Source: Gammaproteobacteria bacterium (lineage in GTDB: Bacteria; Pseudomonadota; Gammaproteobacteria; Pseudomonadales; Pseudohongiellaceae). From it: a stretch of 47,585 nt of DNA. Each line of letters begins with the position of its first letter. Within the stretch, counting starts at the first letter, position 1. Under the pieces are notes generated by a model that saw only the letters and a program-made list of their open reading frames with translations, was not told where the DNA came from and made no database searches. A program made the position numbers and the translations under genes. Below are positions 17,933 to 25,933 of this stretch, piece after piece. Where the stretch lies: the NCBI GenBank assembly GCA_030831125.1, contig JAURLQ010000038.1, positions 1-47,585 of the forward strand, read 5' to 3'.

Positions 17933-18878
17933 TATCCTGCTCCAGGAGACTCAGCAACTGCTGCATATCTGCAGGCAGTGCACTCTCCCATTCCATGTAT
18001 TCTTCTTCAACAGGGTGAATAAAACCCAGAATCCGGGCATGCAATGCCTGACGTCTGAACTGCTGGATACATTCAAGTAACTCCGGACTGGCTCCCCTGG
18101 GATAGGACATGCGACCGCCGTATGTCATATCACCCAGTATCGGATAACCAATATGGGCCAGATGCACTCTGATTTGATGGGTTCTGCCGGTTTCAAGCTG
18201 CATACGCAGATGGCTGTGACTGCGAAAACGTTTTTGCACACGGTAATGGGTCACTGCTGCTCTGGCGTCACTTGCTCCTGAAACGGCCCGTTTGGTGCGC
18301 TGTGAAGGGTGCCTGCCAAGTGGTGCATCAATGGTACCACCGGCAGTCACCACACCTTGTACTATGGCGTCGTACTGCCTCGATACCGTCCGCTTCTGCA
18401 GTTGCATGACAAGTGACTGGTGTGCAGCGGGGGTTTTGGCAACCACCATCAATCCACTGGTGTCCTTGTCCAGACGATGCACGATACCTGCACGGGGCAG
18501 GGCCTCCAGCGCCGGACAATATGCCAGCAGGCCATTGAGCAGAGTTCCCGTGTAATTACCGGCTGCCGGGTGCACAACCAGATCGGCAGGCTTGTTCACT
18601 ATCATGACCTCAGCATCTTCAAATACAATTTCAAGCGGCAACTTTTCTGGCTCAAAACTGACTTTTGCTGTTTCCACAACACTCAGGGAAAGTGTCTCGC
18701 CACCGGAAACCTTGTCGCGCACCCCCCCGGGCCGGCCATCTATCAGTAATTGGGCATCGCGGATACATTGCTGCAATTTGGCGCGTGAATAGTCAGGAAA
18801 CAGCCGTGCAGCTGCCTGGTCAAGGCGCATTCCTGCCAGTTCATCGGCGACTATCTGTATATCTGGGGAATTTTCCAT
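17925..18878 (-). CDS. rluD: 23S rRNA pseudouridine synthase RluD
   Basis: Makes pseudouridines in helix 69 of 23S rRNA. An S4 RNA-binding domain occupies about residues 15-75 (RLDQAAARLFPDYSRAKLQQ). The catalytic RluA-type domain follows, with the active-site aspartate in GIVHRLDKDTSGLMV. RTHQIRVHLAHIGYPILGD is the other family signature. The length of 317 residues is normal for RluD. It is divergent from bamD and upstream of pgeF, which is the conserved gammaproteobacterial arrangement and favours RluD over RluC or RluA. Confidence 0.96.
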   Translation of the reverse strand: MENSPDIQIVADELAGMRLDQAAARLFPDYSRAKLQQCIRDAQLLIDGRPGGVRDKVSGGETLSLSVVETAKVSFEPEKLPLEIVFEDAEVMIVNKPADLVVHPAAGNYTGTLLNGLLAYCPALEALPRAGIVHRLDKDTSGLMVVAKTPAAHQSLVMQLQKRTVSRQYDAIVQGVVTAGGTIDAPLGRHPSQRTKRAVSGASDARAAVTHYRVQKRFRSHSHLRMQLETGRTHQIRVHLAHIGYPILGDMTYGGRMSYPRGASPELLECIQQFRRQALHARILGFIHPVEEEYMEWESALPADMQQLLSLLEQDSG

Positions 18879-18946
18879 GCGGGATGTGGTCTGTAGAGGG
18901 GAAAAGTGGCATTAACCGATGATAAAGGCCAGGCTTCTCAAGCCGG

Positions 18947-18976
18947 ATCAGACACTAATCAGACACTAAATAGTGT
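18947..18976. repeat. Tandem 11-mer and palindrome in the rluD-bamD divergent region
   Basis: ATCAGACACTA is repeated back to back at 18947-18957 and 18958-18968. The second copy runs into ACACTA-AA-TAGTGT (18963-18976), a two-fold symmetric element. It sits about 70-100 bp from both divergent starts, where an operator would be expected. No regulator can be named. Confidence 0.4.
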
Positions 18977-19066
18977 GTCCGGGCAATCATGGGGTTATCC
19001 AGAGCCTGCCGATCATAGTAAACTTGTCGCGCATTATACAGAGCCCAACATCACTTCAGGCATATT

Positions 19067-20035
19067 GTGAAACACAGACTTATTTTGGCAACAACCCTGC
19101 TACTGCTTATTGCAGCCTGTTCTTCGGATGACGAGTTTGCCGGTTCCGGCGAGGAAGCATTCTATCGTGCCGGTCTTGACGCCCAGGAAATCAGTAACTG
19201 GCCTCGTGCAATCGCCATTTTTCAGCAGCTTGAAGCGGCTTTCCCCTTCGGACAGTATGCCGCCCAGTCGCAGCTTGAACTGATCTTTGCCTATTACCGC
19301 AACGGTGAGCCGGAAGCAGCACGGGCAGCAGCAGACAGGTTTATCCGGCTGTACCCGGATCATCCGAATATCGATTATGCCTACTACATGAAGGGCATGG
19401 CCTACTACAGTGAAGGCGGCCGCATTCTGGGACGTTATCTGCCCACTGACCCTGCAAAAAGGGACCCAGGCAAGGCCACTGAATCATTTACCGACTTTTC
19501 CGACCTTCTGCGCCTGTACCCCGATTCACAGTATGCAGCTGACGCCAGGGCGCGCATGATTTACCTGCGGAATCTGCTGGCCACTTACGAAATCCACGTC
19601 GCCCAATTCTATATAGAAAGACAGGCCTTCCTGTCAGCCCTCAATCGCGCCCGTTACGTGGTGGAAAACTACCAGGGAGCCCCGGCAGTCCCGCGCGCAC
19701 TCGAAATCATGACAGAAATGTATCTGAGAATGGGACTGAATGATCTTGCCGACCAGTCACTGGCCATCCTGAAACTGAACTATCCGGACAGCGAACAGCT
19801 GGATGAAAACGGCAACTTTATAGTTTCCACCCAGATAACCGATCCATCCTTTCTTTACTCCATGTCCTTCGGACTGCTGGGGTCAAACAAAAAGGATGCC
19901 CCACTTGCACCTACACGCCGGCCTGCACGTACAGACACCCCCTATTCCTTTGAGCTGCCTGAGCCTGAGCGCAAACGCTCCTGGCTGAACATCATCACAC
20001 TTGGCATGCTGGGAGACGAAGGTACGCAAAACTGA
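19067..20035 (+). CDS. bamD: Outer-membrane assembly lipoprotein BamD
   Basis: Essential lipoprotein of the BAM complex that inserts beta-barrel proteins into the outer membrane. A lipoprotein signal peptide ends in the lipobox LIAAC with Cys18. Five tetratricopeptide-like repeats follow (EEAFYRAG, FPFGQYAAQSQLELIFAYY, YPDHPNIDYAYYMKGMAYY). The GTG start has AGG six bases upstream. At 322 residues it is longer than E. coli BamD (about 245). The additional C-terminal tail is rich in Pro, Arg and Lys and ends RKRSWLNIITLGMLGDEGTQN-like, after the last repeat. The 3' end is only 16 bp from the converging symporter gene. Confidence 0.95.
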   Translation: MKHRLILATTLLLLIAACSSDDEFAGSGEEAFYRAGLDAQEISNWPRAIAIFQQLEAAFPFGQYAAQSQLELIFAYYRNGEPEAARAAADRFIRLYPDHPNIDYAYYMKGMAYYSEGGRILGRYLPTDPAKRDPGKATESFTDFSDLLRLYPDSQYAADARARMIYLRNLLATYEIHVAQFYIERQAFLSALNRARYVVENYQGAPAVPRALEIMTEMYLRMGLNDLADQSLAILKLNYPDSEQLDENGNFIVSTQITDPSFLYSMSFGLLGSNKKDAPLAPTRRPARTDTPYSFELPEPERKRSWLNIITLGMLGDEGTQN

Positions 20036-20051
20036 GTATTGCTGCCTTCGA

Positions 20052-21734
20052 TCAGTCGGGTGTTGCCGGATCTGCTCCACTTTTGCGGGCTTCCCAGTAG
20101 GCAGAAATCATGCTCTTGACCTGTTTTCGCATCATGAAAATTGCGAACAGGTTAGGCAATGTCATCACTACTATTCCTACCGCCGCGATATTCCAGATAA
20201 TCGTGGTATCGGTAATTGCAGCAAGAAAGAATCCCAGGCAATAGACAATCCGGAAGGGCATTACCCACGAAAACCCGAACAGGTAGATAATGGCCCGGTC
20301 TCCATAGTAGGACCACGCAATACTGGTAGAAAATGCAAAAAGCACCAGTGAAAAGGCAACAATATATTGTCCCTTGTCACCAAATATCCCGAAATTGAAA
20401 GCCTGTGTTGTCAGTGCAGCAGAATGTATCAGGGACTGTCCCCTTACCGAAACATCCGGGGCAACCAGACCGTTTGTGATTTCCACACTTCCGGTAATCG
20501 CTTCAGAGCCACGCATGAAGACGACTTCTTCTGCGACTGATCTTGCATGCATTATTGTTATCGCCTGGTCATCCGGCAATTTCCCGTCTACAAGCACCAG
20601 GGTTCCGGAAAAAAGCTCCACTGCTGCGGTGTTGCCACGCACCAGGTAATCTACAAGCGCTTCCCTGTCTGCCTCAACAGTCTCGCTGTAATTACCATTG
20701 AGAATCAGGAGATCCGACTGCTGGAAATCATTTTCGAACTTCATGCTCCAGGCGCCGGATGCGAGAATAACCAGACCGGTGATGGTGCAGATGACCAGGG
20801 TATCCAGAAAGGGCTCCAGTAACGACACCATTCCCTCGGACACATGTTCGTCAGCCTTTGCAGAAGCATGGGCTATAGGTGCCGAACCCTGGCCAGCCTC
20901 GTTGGAAAACAGCCCCCGATTTACACCACGGTTGAAGGCATAGGCAAACGTGGCGCCCAGAAAGCCCCCAGTTGCTGCAGATCCGGTAAATGCATCTGCG
21001 AACACGCTGATGAAAGCAGGAACAACATTACCGATATTCGCTATCAGTACGCCAAGTGCCCCGATGAGATAAAGAATCGCCATTGTAGGCACAATTGCCG
21101 CCGCCACTTTTGCAATACGTTTGATACCTCCCACGATTACCATTGCCAGCAATATCGCCAACACTCCGCCGGTCACCACGGGGGGAATACCTGTGGTGGC
21201 CAACACACTGATCGCAATATTGTTGCTTTGCGGCAGGTTACCGGTACCGAACGCACTGATGACTGTGGCACCAGCGAAGAAAATCGCCAGCCAGCGCATG
21301 TTCAGGCCTTTTTCCATGTAGTACATGGGGCCTCCTGCCATGGTGCCATTGTCTGCTTTTACACGATATTTGTGGGAAAGGGACACCTCAACGAGCTTGG
21401 TTGCCATGCCGAAAAATGCCGTCATCCACATCCAGAAAAGTGCGGCAGGCCCACCGATGAAGATTGCCAGTCCGACACCACCAATATTGCCAGTGCCTAT
21501 GGTGCCGGAGAGTGCTGTTGAAAGTGCCTGCAGATGTGAGGTGTCACCAGGGTCCTTTTCATCATCATATTTTCCTGACACCACCTGCCATGCATGCTTG
21601 AAATAGCGAATCTGGGGAAAGCCGAGGTAGATGGTGAAAAACAGTCCGACACCCAGCAGGACAAAAGGGAACCAGGCGGAACTTCCCAATAGACCATCTA
21701 TGGAAAGGAGCAGATTATTCAGACTATCCAGCAC
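20052..21734 (-). CDS. Sodium:alanine/glycine symporter (AGCS family)
   Basis: Inner-membrane amino-acid carrier importing alanine or glycine with sodium. Family signatures include [33 protein letters not shown] and [19 protein letters not shown]. About eleven membrane segments are evident. A soluble-looking insertion of about 90 residues near positions 340-430 distinguishes it from short AGCS proteins. The start is placed at GTG 21734 because GAGGG lies eight bases upstream; a TTG five codons earlier (21749) is the alternative. It converges on bamD and diverges from the phosphoribosyltransferase gene. The substrate cannot be narrowed beyond small neutral amino acids. Confidence 0.92.
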   Translation of the reverse strand: MLDSLNNLLLSIDGLLGSSAWFPFVLLGVGLFFTIYLGFPQIRYFKHAWQVVSGKYDDEKDPGDTSHLQALSTALSGTIGTGNIGGVGLAIFIGGPAALFWMWMTAFFGMATKLVEVSLSHKYRVKADNGTMAGGPMYYMEKGLNMRWLAIFFAGATVISAFGTGNLPQSNNIAISVLATTGIPPVVTGGVLAILLAMVIVGGIKRIAKVAAAIVPTMAILYLIGALGVLIANIGNVVPAFISVFADAFTGSAATGGFLGATFAYAFNRGVNRGLFSNEAGQGSAPIAHASAKADEHVSEGMVSLLEPFLDTLVICTITGLVILASGAWSMKFENDFQQSDLLILNGNYSETVEADREALVDYLVRGNTAAVELFSGTLVLVDGKLPDDQAITIMHARSVAEEVVFMRGSEAITGSVEITNGLVAPDVSVRGQSLIHSAALTTQAFNFGIFGDKGQYIVAFSLVLFAFSTSIAWSYYGDRAIIYLFGFSWVMPFRIVYCLGFFLAAITDTTIIWNIAAVGIVVMTLPNLFAIFMMRKQVKSMISAYWEARKSGADPATPD

Positions 21735-21807
21735 TTTTTGTACCCTCAATATGGAAATTTCAGTGGTTGCAACGATAATACTTCAATTAAGGCTACGCTG
21801 ATCAAGT

Positions 21808-22440
21808 ATGGCGAACCCTGATTACCAGTGCAATTTACAGACCACATTTATGGATACTGCCCGAAAAAGTTTCATTTCCGCAGAACAACTGCTGCAGGAT
21901 GCATTCGAGCTTGCAATAATGATTGCAGAAAGCGGATTCAAGCCAGATCTGATTGCCGGTATCTGGAGAGGTGGTACTCCTGTGGGCATTGCAGTCCAGG
22001 AAGCACTGGAGTTCCTCGATATCCGCAGCGATCACATTTCAATTCGCACCTCTTCCTATACCAGCATTGGTGAAAGGTCCAATGTCCGTGTCCACGGACT
22101 CGAATATCTGGAACGTAACCTCAGCTCCGAAGACAGGCTGCTTCTGGTGGATGATGTCTTTGACACAGGTCTGAGCATGGAGCAGGTGCTGATGGAACTT
22201 GACCAGATTTACGGACAAAACGGGCCACAGGTAAAAATTGCAACAACCTGGTTCAAGCCTGCCAACAACCAGACCAGACGCAAGCCTGACTATTTTCTGC
22301 ACACCACTGACCGCTGGCTGGTTTTTCCCCATGAAATTCTGGGGATTTCTGACATGGAACTGCTTAATCTCAAGCCGGGCCTGGGGGAGATTGCGCCAAG
22401 GCTGCTGTCCTTGCGCGACAGGATGCTCTCAAAGGAATAA
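21808..22440 (+). CDS. Purine/hypoxanthine-type phosphoribosyltransferase
   Basis: Type I phosphoribosyltransferase, probably joining PRPP to a purine base. The PRPP-binding loop LLLVDDVFDTGLSMEQV and the earlier IWRGGTPVGIAVQEAL segment are diagnostic of the fold. The C-terminal part (DYFLHTTDRWLVFPHEI) resembles bacterial hypoxanthine/xanthine-guanine enzymes. At 210 residues it is slightly longer than typical Hpt. A start at ATG 21850 (MDTARKSF) is possible; no Shine-Dalgarno sequence favours either. It precedes the Anbu gene by 110 bp on the same strand. The base specificity is not assigned. Confidence 0.85.
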   Translation: MANPDYQCNLQTTFMDTARKSFISAEQLLQDAFELAIMIAESGFKPDLIAGIWRGGTPVGIAVQEALEFLDIRSDHISIRTSSYTSIGERSNVRVHGLEYLERNLSSEDRLLLVDDVFDTGLSMEQVLMELDQIYGQNGPQVKIATTWFKPANNQTRRKPDYFLHTTDRWLVFPHEILGISDMELLNLKPGLGEIAPRLLSLRDRMLSKE

Positions 22441-22550
22441 TACTTCCAGTAAAGCGCATTTTTTTTTACTCCCATCAAACCTGTCACAGCAGTTTTCCGC
22501 TATACTTTCGCCCCTCTTTTGGCTTGGCACATGATTTCAAAGGCTCATTC

Positions 22551-23267
22551 ATGACCTATTGCGTCGCCATTTCAGTGAATGCTGGAATGGTTTTCTGCTC
22601 AGATTCACGCACGAATGCGGGTGTAGACCAGATCAGCACTTACAGCAAGATGTTCAGATTCGAGGATCTCGGACCTGACAGGAAGTTTGTCGTGCTCACG
22701 GCAGGTAACCTTGCGACCACGCAGGCCACCATGTCACAGCTGAAGAAGGATGTCCGGCAGAACGCGGAAACCAGCCTGGCCACAGTGGCCTCTGTCGGAG
22801 AAGCAGCCGATTATCTGGGAGAAGTCAGCAAGTCACAGCAGGACAAACATGCCGGCAACAATTCCTTCCATGCCAGCTTCATTCTTGGCGGCCAGATCAG
22901 GGGCAGTGAACACCGCATTGTCATGATCTATCCCGAAGGGAACCATATTACCAGCAGCAAGGACACACCATTTCTGCAGATTGGAGAAAGCAAATACGGC
23001 AAACCCATACTTGACCGCATTCTGGAGCTGGAAACGTCACTGGAAACTTCAGCCTTGTGTGCACTGGTTTCCATGGACTCCACAATGCGAAGCAATCTGA
23101 CCGTCGGTCCACCGATAGAACTGATGATCTACGAAGCTGACAGTTTCCGTTTTGCGCCATATTACCGTTACGCGGAAGACAGTGAGTTCCTGAGGAACCT
23201 GAAAAAAAGCTGGGACAACAGACTCAAGGAAGCATTTCATCAGCTTCCACCACTTGAACTTGCCTGA
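22551..23267 (+). CDS. Anbu, proteasome-like peptidase (Ntn-hydrolase)
   Basis: Anbu/BPH-family Ntn-hydrolase, the ancestral bacterial proteasome homolog, which forms open ring or helical oligomers. The start at 22551 is chosen because it gives Met-Thr-Tyr-Cys. Removal of Met exposes Thr as the catalytic N-terminal nucleophile, as in all Anbu proteins. The family core SDSRTNAGVDQISTYSKMF and TAGNLATTQ follows directly. The length of 238 residues is normal. A TATACT hexamer at 22501-22506 is a candidate -10 box. The neighbouring alpha-E, ATP-grasp and transglutaminase genes are its standard partners. The natural substrate is unknown; peptide ligation or cleavage linked to those enzymes is an inference from the literature. 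Confidence 0.93.
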   Translation: MTYCVAISVNAGMVFCSDSRTNAGVDQISTYSKMFRFEDLGPDRKFVVLTAGNLATTQATMSQLKKDVRQNAETSLATVASVGEAADYLGEVSKSQQDKHAGNNSFHASFILGGQIRGSEHRIVMIYPEGNHITSSKDTPFLQIGESKYGKPILDRILELETSLETSALCALVSMDSTMRSNLTVGPPIELMIYEADSFRFAPYYRYAEDSEFLRNLKKSWDNRLKEAFHQLPPLELA

Positions 23268-23296
23268 AACAGGGATTGCGCAGTGAGGTTCTGGAG

Positions 23297-24244
23297 CTAG
23301 ACAGGCCTGAACCAGGTGTGTTGCAGTTCTTCATGGATATCTGCAATGGATATTTGCAGCTCATCAATGAAGTCGAGCAAGCCCCGCTGCAGCAGATTCC
23401 TGACACTGACAGAATTGGTAATCTTGCGTACGCGGGAAACTGCGTGCAGCACATCGTCATGATTCGGCAGTGTCTGCAAATCAGTATCCAGACTGCACAG
23501 GCAATAACCGATTGCCCTCGGGAATTCGTAGTCCTGCAGCAGAAAACGCACTACATCTTCCGCCCTCACATTGTTATGGATTTTCTGCCGATACGCCTGG
23601 TAACCACCCAGACATCGCAAAACATTCATCCAGACCACGTTTTCATAGGGCTCCAGAAAAAGTCGCTGTTTGGATTCACTTGAAAAATCTGGCAGCAGCG
23701 TTATGGAGCCGACATCCACCATTCGTGAAGTCATGTCTGCCCTTTCCAGTTTGCGACCAATTTCTATGAAAGAATATGCCGTATTGTGACTCATGCAGCT
23801 GGCCAGCATGCCGGTAAGCCGCTGGCAGTCTCCGACAACCACTTCCAGTATCTGCTGACGCGCCCGTCTGCCGGTACTGCGGCCCACATTGTCCTTCAGA
23901 TGATGGTAGAGATTGTTGATCAATTCCCAGGCTTCCGCAGGTATGACCTCCCTGGTTGTACGTGCATTTTCACGCATCATCGAGACTGAACTCATGATGG
24001 ATGCTGTGTTCTTGCGTTCAGAAAGCAGAAATTTTACTACCTCCTTTTCATCCATCGTACTGTGGAGCTTTTCATATTCCTCGTTACAACCGGTTGTATC
24101 GATGAGTATGCCCCAGCCGATATGGGTGCCACTGGGCAGATCAAACAGCATGGCTGAATAGACACTCATCAAACGGGCAGTATTTTCCACACGCTCAAGA
24201 TAACGACCCAGCCAATAGACTCTCTCAGCTACACTGGACAGCAT
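23297..24244 (-). CDS. Alpha-E domain protein (DUF403)
   Basis: All-helical cytoplasmic protein of the alpha-E family, named for conserved Ala-Glu positions. The N-terminus SSVAERVYWLGRYLERVENTAR is the family signature, and RKLERADMTSRMVDVG repeats the theme near residues 195-210. The length of 315 residues is normal. No enzyme activity has been established for the family as far as I know. It starts immediately after the ATP-grasp stop (TGA-ATG), so the two are one translational unit. It ends 29 bp from the converging Anbu gene, with no room for a terminator. Confidence 0.92.
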   Translation of the reverse strand: MLSSVAERVYWLGRYLERVENTARLMSVYSAMLFDLPSGTHIGWGILIDTTGCNEEYEKLHSTMDEKEVVKFLLSERKNTASIMSSVSMMRENARTTREVIPAEAWELINNLYHHLKDNVGRSTGRRARQQILEVVVGDCQRLTGMLASCMSHNTAYSFIEIGRKLERADMTSRMVDVGSITLLPDFSSESKQRLFLEPYENVVWMNVLRCLGGYQAYRQKIHNNVRAEDVVRFLLQDYEFPRAIGYCLCSLDTDLQTLPNHDDVLHAVSRVRKITNSVSVRNLLQRGLLDFIDELQISIADIHEELQHTWFRPV

Positions 24245-25690
24245 TCAGTTGTCCTCCTCGAGAATCCAGGTGTCCTTGCTTCCCCCACCCTGGGAGGAAT
24301 TGACAATATAGGATCCCTTGACCATGGCCACACGTGTAAGTCCACCCGGTGTTACGTAGGTTTTCTTGCCCTGCAAAATGAAAGGCCTCAAATCAACATG
24401 CCGGGGCTCTACTTTTCCATTGTTGAGTATCGGGGCAGTTGAAAGTGAAATAAGCGGCTGAGCCATATAATTTCTCGGGTTGGCCCTGATTTTGGCTGCA
24501 AACTCCTCCCGTTCCTTTTTGCTGGCTTTGGGCCCCATCAGCATGCCGTAACCACCTGATTCATTGGCAGGCTTCACCACAAGCTTGTCGAGATTTTCCA
24601 GTACATGCTGGCACTGCTTTTTGTCTACACACAGAAAACTCGGCACATTGGGCAGAATGGCATCTTCACCAAGATAGTATTTTATAATCTGTGGGACATA
24701 GGTGTAGATGACCTTGTCGTCAGCCACACCTGCACCAGGCGCATTCGCAAGACCCACATTGCCCTTGAGCCATGCATTCATCAGCCCGGCAACGCCTAGC
24801 ACTGAATCCGGATTGAAAACCCTTGGGTCCAGGAATTCATCATCTATACGACGATAGATGACATCCAGCCTGGCAAGACCGTTAATGGTCTTCATGTAAA
24901 CGATGTCATCCTCGACAATGAGGTCACTACCCTGAACAAGCTCCACTCCCATCTGCTGGGCCAGAAATGAATGCTCAAAGTAGGCTGAATTGAAAATTCC
25001 CGGAGTCAGTAGTGCAATTTCAGGTTTGTCACGTCCTGCGGGTGAAAGTGATGACAGCATATCGAAGAGATAATCGGGATATTCACCTATCGGGCGGATA
25101 ATGGAGTTTTCAAAAATTTCCGGGAACACACGTTTGGTAACAGTGCGATTTTCCAGCATGTAGGAAACACCGGAAGGTACCCGCAGATTGTCTTCAAGGA
25201 CCATGAAGCGACCCTTGTCGTCGCGCACAAGGTCTGTTCCACAGATATGTGCCCATACCTTGTGCCTGGGCTTCATCCCTTCACACTGTTTGCGATAATT
25301 CCCGGAATCATCTATCAATTCACGAGGAACTACCTTGTCCTTGAATATCTTTCCTTCATTATAGACATCATGGATAAAGCAGTTCAGGGCATGCAGTCTC
25401 TGTTCCAGACCTTTGCTGGTCGTGGCCCATTCCTTGCTCGGAATGATTCTGGGAATAATGTCAAAAGGCCATTCGCGATCTATATTTCCGGCCTCACTGT
25501 ACACAGTGAAAGAAATGCCCATTGTTTTGATGGCATGTTTGACAGATTCCTGTCGCTGTTGGAGTTCTTCATCGCTGAGGGAAGCAAGGTATGCTGCAAG
25601 GCCCCTGCAGACCTTTCTGGGATATCCCGGCGAACTGATCAATTCGTCGTAGAATTTTCCGGGTTGGTATGACTTCCAGTCCAATGGCAT
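24245..25690 (-). CDS. Circularly permuted ATP-grasp protein
   Basis: Circularly permuted ATP-grasp protein (DUF404/DUF407 type), a carboxylate-amine ligase-like enzyme that may form peptide bonds using ATP. Typical segments are PSGVSYMLENR, YTYVPQIIKYYLGEDAILPNV, LVVKPANESGGYGMLMGP and the C-terminal LRPFILQG and SSQGGGSKDTW. The start at MPLDWKSYQPGKFYDELI aligns with the family. A TTG ten codons upstream is open, and neither has a clear ribosome site. Together with the alpha-E protein, transglutaminase and Anbu it forms the known co-occurring set, proposed to make and break a peptide-like compound. That proposal is unproven. Confidence 0.92.
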   Translation of the reverse strand: MPLDWKSYQPGKFYDELISSPGYPRKVCRGLAAYLASLSDEELQQRQESVKHAIKTMGISFTVYSEAGNIDREWPFDIIPRIIPSKEWATTSKGLEQRLHALNCFIHDVYNEGKIFKDKVVPRELIDDSGNYRKQCEGMKPRHKVWAHICGTDLVRDDKGRFMVLEDNLRVPSGVSYMLENRTVTKRVFPEIFENSIIRPIGEYPDYLFDMLSSLSPAGRDKPEIALLTPGIFNSAYFEHSFLAQQMGVELVQGSDLIVEDDIVYMKTINGLARLDVIYRRIDDEFLDPRVFNPDSVLGVAGLMNAWLKGNVGLANAPGAGVADDKVIYTYVPQIIKYYLGEDAILPNVPSFLCVDKKQCQHVLENLDKLVVKPANESGGYGMLMGPKASKKEREEFAAKIRANPRNYMAQPLISLSTAPILNNGKVEPRHVDLRPFILQGKKTYVTPGGLTRVAMVKGSYIVNSSQGGGSKDTWILEEDN

Positions 25691-25775
25691 AAATATTGAT
25701 GGCAATCCCAGTTGGCACAAGTCGTTTGTTGAAAAAAGTCAATGGACTTCCGGAAAAAACAAAGTTCTTGTGACT

Positions 25776-25815
25776 ACCCGCTCACCATGTGAGTATCCGG
25801 GTCGTGCATTATAAT
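25776..25815 (+). promoter_or_regulatory. Nested dyad and -10 box before the transglutaminase gene
   Basis: A consensus TATAAT is present at 25810-25815 with no good -35. Where the -35 should be lies a nested inverted repeat: inner arms CTCAC and GTGAG around CAT (25781-25793), outer arms ACCCG (25776-25780) and CGGGT (25798-25802). This looks like a regulated promoter between divergent Anbu-cluster genes. The regulator is unknown. Confidence 0.45.
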
Positions 25816-25933
25816 TGCCTCATTCACAATGCAGCATGACTGCAAGGCATGAGATTTGATTCAATCCTGAAAACTCACTGAATAATTCGGGATTTTCCCA
25901 GTAAAAACTGTAATGAACCCAAGGCATAGATCC

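Noticed and set aside
18963-18976. NrdR box upstream of bamD/rluD
   Set aside because: ACACTA-AA-TAGTGT is two bases shorter than the 16-bp NrdR consensus, occurs once, and no nrd gene is near.
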